14,001 nucleotides of DNA from Sphingobium sp. Its GTDB lineage: Bacteria > Pseudomonadota > Alphaproteobacteria > Sphingomonadales > Sphingomonadaceae. Below are positions 7,184 to 13,505 of the stretch, piece after piece. The notes under the pieces are model-generated. The model ran no database searches. It was given only the letters and a program-made list of their open reading frames with translations, and was not told the DNA's origin. Numbering within the stretch: the first letter of the stretch is position 1; each line of letters opens with the position of its first letter. Made by a program: the position numbers and the translations under genes. The stretch covers positions 1 to 14,001 of the forward strand of contig JAGVJS010000191.1 of NCBI GenBank assembly GCA_020051025.1, written 5' to 3'.

Positions 7184-8779
7184 TTATTCAGCCTTGACGG
7201 CAGCCTTCTTGGGAGCAGCCTTCTTCTTGGGCTTCTCTTCAGTGGCGGCGTCTTCGGCCACGGCTTCGTCCTTCTTGGCAGCAGCCTTCTTGGGCGCAGC
7301 CTTCTTCACCGGCGCTTCTTCAGCAGCGGCTTCGGCAGGCGCGTCTTCGGCTTCAGCCTTCTTCTTGGGCGCAGCCTTCTTGGCCTTGGGCTTTTCATCG
7401 CCATGGTCATGACCGCAGCCGGGGCCGTGGACATGGGGCTTCAGATCGCCATCTTCGGCTTCGATCGCGGCTTCCAGCTCTTCACGGCTGACGGCGCGGT
7501 CGGTGACTTCAGCCTTTTCAAACAGGAAGTCGACAACCTTGTCCTCATAGAGCGGCGCGCGCAGCTGGGCGGCGGCCATCGGATCCTGACGGACATACTG
7601 CACGAAGCGTTCACGATCCTGCGGGCCGTACTGCTGCGCAGCCTGCATGATCAGGCGGTTCATTTCCTGATCGGAAACGACGACGCCATTGGCCTGGCCG
7701 ATTTCCGAGAGGAGCAGGCCGAGGCGGACGCGGCGCACGGCGATGGCGCGATAGTCTTCCTTTTCGGCTTCCATTTCGGCGATCGCGGCGGCCGGATCTT
7801 CCTCATGGGTCGCTTCATGCTGAAGCTGCTGCCAGATCTGGGCAAATTCGGCTTCCACCATGCTGGGCGGCACGTCGAAATCATGAGCCGCGGCCAGCTG
7901 GTCGAGCAGCTTGCGCTTCATGTAGGTGCGGGTCAGGCCGTTATGTTCCTGCTCGATCTGGCCCTTGAGCAGTTCCTTGAGCTTTTCCAGACCTTCCAGA
8001 CCCAGCGACTTGGCGAACTCTTCGTCAACCTTGGGCTTGTCAGCGTTCAGGATCGACTGGACGGTGATGTCGAAGGTCGCTTCCTTGCCGGCGAGGTGCT
8101 CGGCGCCGTAATCTTCGGGGAAGGTGACGGTGATCGTCTTCTCTTCGCCCTTCTTCACGCCGGTCAGCTGCTCTTCGAAGCCGGGGATGAACTGGCCGGC
8201 GCCGATCTTGAGGTTCACGCCTTCGGCCGAACCGCCTTCGAACGCTTCACCGTCGACCTTGCCGACGAAATCGATCTTGAGCGTGTCGCCGTCCTTCGCC
8301 TTGTGGCTGGCGGCATGTTCTTCGAGTGCGCCCTGCTGGCTGGCGATGCGGCCGGCGGCCTCATCGACCTGCGCATCGGCGACTTCGACGGTCAGGCGCT
8401 CCAGCTTCAGACCTTCGATGCTGGGGGCAGCGATTTCGGGCAGCACTTCCAGCGCGACCTTGATTTCGGCGTCCTTGCCGAATTCGAAACCTTCGTCCAG
8501 TTCCACCGACGGCTGCATCGCGGGACGCAGCTTCTGGTCGGCGATCAGCTTCTGGATGCTTTCCTGAATGCTGTTGTTGAGCGCATCGCGCTGCAACGAT
8601 TCGCCGTGCATCTTCTTCACGAGGTTGGCAGGCACCTTGCCGGGGCGGAAGCCGGGCATACGCACCTGCGGCGCGATCGCGGCGACTTCCTTTTCGACGC
8701 GGGCGTCGATGTCCTTCGACGTGATGGTCACGGTGTAGGCGCGCTTCAGGCCCTCGTTCAACGTCTCGACAGTCTGCAT
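7184..8779 (-). CDS. tig: Trigger factor (ribosome-bound chaperone and prolyl isomerase) with unusual C-terminal tail
   Basis: Trigger factor binds ribosomal protein L23 at the exit tunnel and shields nascent chains. The ATG at 8779 yields MQTVETLNEGLKR, matching typical alphaproteobacterial starts; a frame from TTG at 8791 adds only four residues. The ribosome-binding signature GFRPGKVP is at 43-50, the FKBP-type isomerase domain at about 163-245 and the helical chaperone domain to about 435. The 531 residues exceed the roughly 430-450 usual for the family. The excess is a C-terminal tail: a His-rich HVHGPGCGHDHG (449-460) followed by alternating acidic/alanine and lysine-rich stretches with KKAAPKK at 467-473, 492-498 and 519-525. 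A strong terminator follows. tRNA-Leu lies 59 nt upstream on the same strand. Confidence 0.96.
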   Translation of the reverse strand: MQTVETLNEGLKRAYTVTITSKDIDARVEKEVAAIAPQVRMPGFRPGKVPANLVKKMHGESLQRDALNNSIQESIQKLIADQKLRPAMQPSVELDEGFEFGKDAEIKVALEVLPEIAAPSIEGLKLERLTVEVADAQVDEAAGRIASQQGALEEHAASHKAKDGDTLKIDFVGKVDGEAFEGGSAEGVNLKIGAGQFIPGFEEQLTGVKKGEEKTITVTFPEDYGAEHLAGKEATFDITVQSILNADKPKVDEEFAKSLGLEGLEKLKELLKGQIEQEHNGLTRTYMKRKLLDQLAAAHDFDVPPSMVEAEFAQIWQQLQHEATHEEDPAAAIAEMEAEKEDYRAIAVRRVRLGLLLSEIGQANGVVVSDQEMNRLIMQAAQQYGPQDRERFVQYVRQDPMAAAQLRAPLYEDKVVDFLFEKAEVTDRAVSREELEAAIEAEDGDLKPHVHGPGCGHDHGDEKPKAKKAAPKKKAEAEDAPAEAAAEEAPVKKAAPKKAAAKKDEAVAEDAATEEKPKKKAAPKKAAVKAE

Positions 8780-8838
8780 CTCTTCTCTCAAACGCTTTCT
8801 TCAGCTGAATTTCGGTGGCGTCGCCGCAGGCGGCAATC

Positions 8839-8923
8839 TGGTGCGGGCGAAGGGACTCGAACCCCCACATCTTACGATACCAGAACCTAAATCTGGCGCG
8901 TCTACCAGTTTCGCCACGCCCGC
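8839..8923 (-). tRNA. tRNA-Leu (anticodon UAG)
   Basis: Read on the minus strand, the acceptor arms GCGGGCG (8917-8923) and CGCCCGC (8843-8849) pair perfectly over 7 bp. The anticodon stem CCAGA/TCTGG holds the loop TTTAGGT, giving anticodon TAG, which reads CUA and other CUN leucine codons. The T loop is TTCGAGT, and a long variable arm is present as expected for a class II leucine tRNA. The discriminator base is A (8842) and the CCA end is encoded in the genome (8839-8841), giving 85 nt in total. Confidence 0.95.
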
Positions 8924-8942
8924 ATCGGTCGCCGGTCGGCGC

Positions 8943-8971
8943 GGCATAGAGAAAAGCGCGGTAAGAGGCAA
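8943..8971 (-). promoter_or_regulatory. Candidate sigma70-like promoter of tRNA-Leu
   Basis: On the minus strand TTGCCT (8966-8971) and TATGCC (8943-8948) are spaced by exactly 17 bp, and the -10 element ends about 19 nt before the mature tRNA 5' end. Because the gap between tRNA and tig lacks a clear terminator, this promoter may also drive tig. The match to consensus is moderate only. Confidence 0.4.
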
Positions 8972-9046
8972 GCTATAGTGGAAAGCCCCGCGGAACCGCC
9001 CTGCTGCCCGAGCGTAGGTTCATTGCGTTACACAGGAGAGACAGAC

Positions 9047-9244
9047 ATGGCCACCCGCCCGGACCATAATCCCGACAGCCTTCCCCCGCCCGACCGGATC
9101 GACCCCCAGTCCCCCGATGAGATGCCGCCGCCAACGACGCCGGACGAGGCGCCGATGACCGAACCCGACGAAATCACGCCCGTCGGCCCCGATTACGACC
9201 AGCCCGACAATGCGCCAACGGAACTGCCGCCCCCGCCCGATTGA
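9047..9244 (+). CDS. Small proline- and acid-rich disordered protein of unknown function
   Basis: The ATG at 9047 is preceded by AGGAGA with a 7-nt spacing, a near-ideal ribosome site; this decides the start over the GTG/ATG-like possibilities further upstream. The 65 residues are made almost entirely of Pro, Asp, Glu and polar residues, with a recurring PPPD/PDE pattern (SLPPPDR, SPDEMPPP, TPDEAP, EPDEI, ELPPPPD). There is no signal peptide, membrane helix, cysteine or recognisable domain, and the protein should be disordered and acidic. I have an impression that similar short proteins occur in sphingomonads, but no function is known to me. It stands alone, divergent from the tRNA-Leu/tig unit. 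Confidence 0.7.
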   Translation: MATRPDHNPDSLPPPDRIDPQSPDEMPPPTTPDEAPMTEPDEITPVGPDYDQPDNAPTELPPPPD

Positions 9245-9464
9245 GGGCGCGTCCGACGGTGGCAAAGGCTTGCAACGATACAAGTGTGCGCTTGCTGCAA
9301 CATATCCACAATAAATTTGCGGCAGAGGGAACCATTTTGTTCGCTCGCTGAAAAATGACCATCTAGCGGCTGGACAGCCCCCTGCAAGCATGATTGAAAT
9401 ATGTCATCGATAAGACAGAAGAACAAATATCGGAGAGGCGCGGCTGACAAATAAGGGGGTCATC

Positions 9465-10070
9465 GTGCACAGGGTTCGCGCTAAGCTGGAATGGTTCAAA
9501 ACGGTTATCCTGCCGCAGGAAGCCGCCCTTCGTGGCCGCCTCCGCAGGATCCTGCCGTCCACCCATGAACTGGAGGATATGGTCGCCGAGGTTCTTGCCC
9601 GCGCCTATGCCACCGAAAATTGGGAAAATGTGACGACAGGCCGCGCCTATTTGTTCACCATCGCCCGCAATCTCGTCATCGACACCGCCCGCCGCAACAA
9701 GGTGGTGAGCTTCGAAACCATCGCCGACCTGGAACTGCTGGGCGGGGAGAATAATATCGAGGCCCAGTTGCACGCCCGCGAAGCGCTGCGCCAGGTCGAA
9801 GCGATCGTCGAGTCGCTGCCGACCCAATGCCGCCGCGTCTTCATTTTGCGCCGCATCCATGAAAAATCGATGCTGGAAATAGCGGAGGAAATGTCTCTAT
9901 CCGTCTCTACTGTTGAAAAACATCTGGCCAAAGCCATCGCGATAGTTATGCGGGCCTGGGCAGAACGTGAGGAAACGGACTTCGAGCGTGCAGGCGTCGG
10001 GACCAGGTTCGAACAGCGCAGACAGGGACTCGATCGAGGCGCAAGCCGCGCGCCTGCTGGCCCGGCTTAA
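9465..10070 (+). CDS. ECF RNA polymerase sigma factor, FecI-like
   Basis: This is an extracytoplasmic-function sigma factor that redirects RNA polymerase, normally to iron- or nutrient-uptake genes, when freed or activated by its FecR partner. The GTG start at 9465 has AGGGGG about six bases upstream; the next in-frame Met is at codon 39, inside region 2, so GTG is required. Region 2 spans about 10-77, with LEDMVAEVLARAYA and RAYLFTIARNLVIDTARR. Region 4 spans about 106-165, with the helix-turn-helix LEIAEEMSLSVSTVEKHLAKAI. No C-terminal SnoaL-like or other extra domain is visible; the last 34 residues are low-complexity and basic and are encoded by DNA that also encodes the FecR start. The 220 bp upstream contain no promoter I can call. 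Confidence 0.9.
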   Translation: MHRVRAKLEWFKTVILPQEAALRGRLRRILPSTHELEDMVAEVLARAYATENWENVTTGRAYLFTIARNLVIDTARRNKVVSFETIADLELLGGENNIEAQLHAREALRQVEAIVESLPTQCRRVFILRRIHEKSMLEIAEEMSLSVSTVEKHLAKAIAIVMRAWAEREETDFERAGVGTRFEQRRQGLDRGASRAPAGPA

Positions 10071-11007
10071 CGGCGATCCGTCGCCTGAGGACGAAGCCGA
10101 GATTTGCGACTGGGTCGAGAGCGACCCGCGCCACGCCATCGCCTTTGCCCGCGCCGAAGTCGCGTGGGAGGCAGCCGAGCGGCTGAAGAGCGCCGCCGCC
10201 GACATCACCCTGCCCCCGATGGCAGAGATCGTCAGCGAAGAGCAGCAGCGCCGCCTGTCGCGCAATATCATGATCGCCGCAGCCATCGCGATCCTGTTCT
10301 TCATCATTGCCGCCATCGTCACCATCCGGACTTTCAACGGGGTGGATCGTTACCAGACTGCCGTCGGCGAATTGCGCGATGTGCCACTGGACGAAGGATC
10401 GACCCTGCACCTCAACAGCGACAGCGAAGCGGAGGTGCGCTTCACCGCCCATGGTCGCAAGGTGCGCCTGTTCAAGGGCGAAGCGTCCTTCGACGTTGCG
10501 CAGGACGTGGAGCGACCGTTCGATGTCGAGGCCCGGTCCGCAGTGATTCGGTCTTCGGGCACGGCCTTCAACGTGCGAATGCGTCCGTCGATCGTCGAAC
10601 TGACCGTGACCAAGGGCAAGGTCGTCGTCTATTGTAGCACGGGGACGCCGCATGCCGTCGCGGCTGGTGGCGGCGCGGTGATCCAGCCGCGCACCGTCGC
10701 GCTCACCAGCCTTGGCCCCAAGCTGGTTGATCAGCGTACGGCATGGCGTGCCCAGATGGTCGAACTGGACGGCGAAACGGTCGAACAGGCGGCCGGCGAG
10801 TTCAACCGTTACCGCGCCGCGCCCATATTGATCGGCGATTCCCGCGTGTCCGCCCTGCGCATCGGCGGTCGCTTCCCGATCGGGGGCAGCCGCGAATTCC
10901 TGTCGGTGCTGCAACTGAGCCTGCCGATCCGCGCCGTGCATGGCGAAGACGGGTCGGTCATGCTGCTATACCGCGACGAAGTGGCGAAGGCGCTGGCGGT
11001 CAATTAA
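9967..11007 (+). CDS. FecR-like anti-sigma factor / sigma regulator
   Basis: FecR proteins sit in the inner membrane. Their cytoplasmic N-terminus controls the partner ECF sigma and their periplasmic part senses a TonB-dependent receptor. The 346 residues show this layout: an N-terminal FecR_N domain (about 22-75, IEAQAARLLARLNGDPSPEDEAE and WVESDPRHAIAFARAE), one transmembrane helix at 101-120, a FecR core at about 129-222 (GELRDVPLDEGSTLHLNSDS, RLFKGEASFDV, SSGTAFNVR), and a C-terminal STN/DUF4974-like domain at about 263-335. The GTG start at 9967 is chosen because the only other early candidate is GTG at 9988. Either way the gene overlaps the sigma gene by 83-104 nt in another frame. It ends 6 bp from the convergent GT-C gene. 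No receptor gene follows. Confidence 0.9.
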   Translation: MRKRTSSVQASGPGSNSADRDSIEAQAARLLARLNGDPSPEDEAEICDWVESDPRHAIAFARAEVAWEAAERLKSAAADITLPPMAEIVSEEQQRRLSRNIMIAAAIAILFFIIAAIVTIRTFNGVDRYQTAVGELRDVPLDEGSTLHLNSDSEAEVRFTAHGRKVRLFKGEASFDVAQDVERPFDVEARSAVIRSSGTAFNVRMRPSIVELTVTKGKVVVYCSTGTPHAVAAGGGAVIQPRTVALTSLGPKLVDQRTAWRAQMVELDGETVEQAAGEFNRYRAAPILIGDSRVSALRIGGRFPIGGSREFLSVLQLSLPIRAVHGEDGSVMLLYRDEVAKALAVN

Positions 11008-11013
11008 TCCGCG

Positions 11014-12756
11014 CTACATCGCATTGGCGGCGGCGTTCAGGGCATCCTCAAATGTCTCGGGCAACGGTGGCTGAACGGGGCGGTCGCAGCCTTCCTCCTT
11101 CATATGCGCGCGCAGCGCGTCCATCCGGCCCAGGTTCCAGCGCGCGAGCGGTACGCCGAGCGGACGGAACTCGGCGCGGTCGAACAATTCCACCACATAG
11201 GATTTGCAGAGATCGTCCACCTGATCGAGCGACAGCATGCCAAGGTTCATCACCATCGGCTTGCCCGGCACACCGTTGCGGCCGCGCACCAGATCAGTGA
11301 CGTAGAGGCCGCCGCGAGGATCGATCAGCACCACGTCCGCCTCGCTCGAATCGATCAGCCGGTGGCTGGCGGCGTAGGGGGCGACGAATTCATGGGTGCG
11401 CCAGACGAGGAAGCCGCTGGCCAATATAGTGATGATCATGCCCATCATCAGCGGGCGGAGCGCGCCCTGCGGCCGGAAGCGCGCCCAACCCAGCCCTGCC
11501 AGCAGGCAGAAGGGACCAATAAATCCATGGGCATAGCGGAAGCCCCAGCCATAGCCCTGCGCCAGAGCGAGCAGGCAGCCGGCCACGCACCCCAGCGCCA
11601 GCGGCAAAGCGATTTCCTGCCCCCGAAGCATCCGGCGCCAGCGCATGCCGGCGATGCCGAGCATCGCGAGCGGGATCATCAGGATATTGTTCCAGGCGAC
11701 ATAGCGGGTCAGGTTGACAAGCGGCTGCCAGCGATCGCCCAGCCGCTCGAACAGGCTGCCTACCTTGTCCGCCACGCCGGCAGAGGGCCGGACGTCCATT
11801 GGCGCGCCGAGCGCATGCATCAGGAAACCGGGCCAGATCTTCGCCCAGATGATGACGATCGCCACCAAAGTCAGCACGTGGAAGGCCGCCACCGCCCAGC
11901 GGCGCGCCAGCAGCATCCACAGGATGAAGGGGGCGATGAAGATCGGCGGGAAATGCCATTGATGCAGGCCGGCCGCGATCAGGGCGACGACGCCCGCGCT
12001 GAGATGACCGACAAGGCCACCGCGCAGAACGAGCGCGAGCCAGACCATGTTGAGCGCAAAATGGCCGGTCATGGCATAGGGGGTCATGGCCGTGACCCAA
12101 AGCTGGCTGGACGAAAAGCCCAGCAACACCGTCACCCAGACCGCGTCGGGGCGATCGGGCATCAGGTGCAGCGCCACGCGCCACAGCGCGAACAGGCCCG
12201 CCATCAGCAGCGCTGGGCCTGCCAGATTGGGATCGCCCAATTGCCAGAAGAGCGCCTGGATCGCGCTGTTCACCGGTAGGTAGGCGGCCGTCCAGTAATC
12301 CGCCGCACCGAAGGGCGAGAAAAATTCTGGCATGATCGCGCGGCGATAAGGTTCCCATTCCATCGGGATCGGCCGGGCGAACAGCCCTTCGCGCATATAG
12401 GCGGCGGCGAAGCGGGCGACTTCCTCGTCCCGGCTGATCGCATAATCCTGAAACAAGGCATAATGGCCGGCCCATGCCGCCAAGCCGAGGAGGACGATAA
12501 GCGGCACGACGATGCGCGCGGTCGGGCGGGGAAGCGCAAAGCCCTTCCCTTCCGCCCAGGGTGCTGCGAGCGCGAGCAGCAGCAGCGACCCCAGCAGGGC
12601 CGGGAAATCCTGATCCAGCAGCAGGATGACGGCGAGGCTGACCCCCTGCCGATAGGTGACGTGCCAGAGGAAAGTCGCACCCAGCCATAATGCCAGCCCG
12701 ATCGCTCCCGCCAGGAACAGGCGGCGCGCGCTGACGAAACTGGCCTTGTCGCCCAT
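11014..12756 (-). CDS. Polytopic membrane protein, probable GT-C-type glycosyltransferase
   Basis: The 580 residues hold about ten or more hydrophobic helices over the first 450 residues, then a soluble C-terminal part of about 130 residues. An acidic motif SRDEEVA (108-114) lies in the first large periplasmic loop after the second or third helix, followed by a PVNSAIQALF segment. This resembles the catalytic Asp/Glu loop of GT-C enzymes such as the PMT/ArnT group, which take sugars from polyprenyl phosphate in the periplasm. The exact family is not recognised. The ATG at 12756 lies two bases after the stop of the FkbM gene, so translation is probably coupled. Context suggests addition of a sugar to an exported glycan or lipid. 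It could also be a non-enzymatic membrane protein of a glycan cluster. Confidence 0.75.
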   Translation of the reverse strand: MGDKASFVSARRLFLAGAIGLALWLGATFLWHVTYRQGVSLAVILLLDQDFPALLGSLLLLALAAPWAEGKGFALPRPTARIVVPLIVLLGLAAWAGHYALFQDYAISRDEEVARFAAAYMREGLFARPIPMEWEPYRRAIMPEFFSPFGAADYWTAAYLPVNSAIQALFWQLGDPNLAGPALLMAGLFALWRVALHLMPDRPDAVWVTVLLGFSSSQLWVTAMTPYAMTGHFALNMVWLALVLRGGLVGHLSAGVVALIAAGLHQWHFPPIFIAPFILWMLLARRWAVAAFHVLTLVAIVIIWAKIWPGFLMHALGAPMDVRPSAGVADKVGSLFERLGDRWQPLVNLTRYVAWNNILMIPLAMLGIAGMRWRRMLRGQEIALPLALGCVAGCLLALAQGYGWGFRYAHGFIGPFCLLAGLGWARFRPQGALRPLMMGMIITILASGFLVWRTHEFVAPYAASHRLIDSSEADVVLIDPRGGLYVTDLVRGRNGVPGKPMVMNLGMLSLDQVDDLCKSYVVELFDRAEFRPLGVPLARWNLGRMDALRAHMKEEGCDRPVQPPLPETFEDALNAAANAM

Positions 12757-12758
12757 GG

Positions 12759-13505
12759 TCAGGCCTTAACCAAAGTCCGATTGACGAAGATGCCGTCCAT
12801 TTCGACCAGCAGGGGAAAATGTCCCTTATTGTTGGCGAAAAAAGCGGAGGGGACGAAATCGCGCGCGTCCAGCCAGTCGATCATCGCGCGATAGCCGGTG
12901 CCGCCTTCATAAATGGGGCGAACGCCGAGTTCGGTCTGAACGCCGAGCATGTCGGAGAGGACAGCGCCCGCGCCTTCGCAGACCGACAGGTCGTGGCCCT
13001 GCGTATCCATTTTCAGGAATGGACGGGCGAAGCCATGCTGGGCTACCAGTTCAGGCAGCAGCGTGTCGAGGCGGCGGCATTGCATGTCCACCGTCTTGGT
13101 CACCCGGTTGCGATCGGCGAAGATGGCGTCCTGTTCGCCCGAGGGTTTCTTGAGCGAACTGAACTGGTCGGCGGCCATGATGTTGAAGCTGGCCGTGCCG
13201 TCGAAATCGGACAGGGCCATGTTGAACACATGCCAGTGGCGGTCGGACGCGGCCGCTTTCTGCAACTGCACAAACACGTCCGGGTTGGGTTCGAAGGAGA
13301 GGATCAGGCCCTGATAGCCGGCATCCTTGCGCACCATGGTCGCATATTGGCCGCGATTGGCGCCGACGTCGAACAGGCAGTCGACCGCGAAGGCCGACAA
13401 AAAGCGCTTCAATGCCTGAATTTCCGGATATTGATGGACGCGCCCGGCCAGCGCGAGGCGCAGGGCGAGTTTCCGGTCGGCCAGTTCGCGCAGATAACGG
13501 TTCAT
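12759..13505 (-). CDS. FkbM-family SAM-dependent methyltransferase
   Basis: FkbM-type enzymes transfer a methyl group from S-adenosylmethionine to hydroxyl groups, often on sugars of exported glycans. The 248 residues contain the SAM-binding glycine loop LFDVGANRGQY (44-54), an acidic ribose-binding position in SFEPNP (Glu72), and the FkbM signature LKMDTQGHD (164-172). Length and motif spacing are normal. The ATG overlaps the stop of the upstream glycosyltransferase gene as ATGA (13502-13505), and the next gene starts two bases after its own stop. This tight spacing marks an operon and suggests the methyl group goes on a sugar in the same glycan. Confidence 0.9.
   Translation of the reverse strand: MNRYLRELADRKLALRLALAGRVHQYPEIQALKRFLSAFAVDCLFDVGANRGQYATMVRKDAGYQGLILSFEPNPDVFVQLQKAAASDRHWHVFNMALSDFDGTASFNIMAADQFSSLKKPSGEQDAIFADRNRVTKTVDMQCRRLDTLLPELVAQHGFARPFLKMDTQGHDLSVCEGAGAVLSDMLGVQTELGVRPIYEGGTGYRAMIDWLDARDFVPSAFFANNKGHFPLLVEMDGIFVNRTLVKA

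Noticed and set aside
7190..7400. Short DNA repeats in the tig 3' end considered as a tandem repeat or CRISPR-like array.
   Set aside because: They are in-frame codons for the KKAAPKK units, irregularly spaced, with no unique spacers of constant length.
7124..8890. Long plus-strand open frame opposite tig, with a Leu/Gly/Phe-rich start.
   Set aside because: The low-complexity start is simply the complement of the tig Lys/Ala repeats and the tig terminator. It also ends inside the tRNA on the opposite strand.
8839..8923. tRNA-Leu 3' end considered as an integration site for a genomic island.
   Set aside because: No integrase gene and no duplicated tRNA 3' segment are present in the window; flanking genes are core genes.
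9333..9365. GGAAC motif upstream of the sigma gene considered as an EcfG general-stress promoter.
   Set aside because: No CGTT-like -10 element occurs at the required 16-17 bp spacing.
11104..12279. Plus-strand open frame opposite the GT-C-like gene.
   Set aside because: The His/Gln/Arg-rich product is the usual complement of a leucine/alanine-rich membrane protein; there is no ribosome site.
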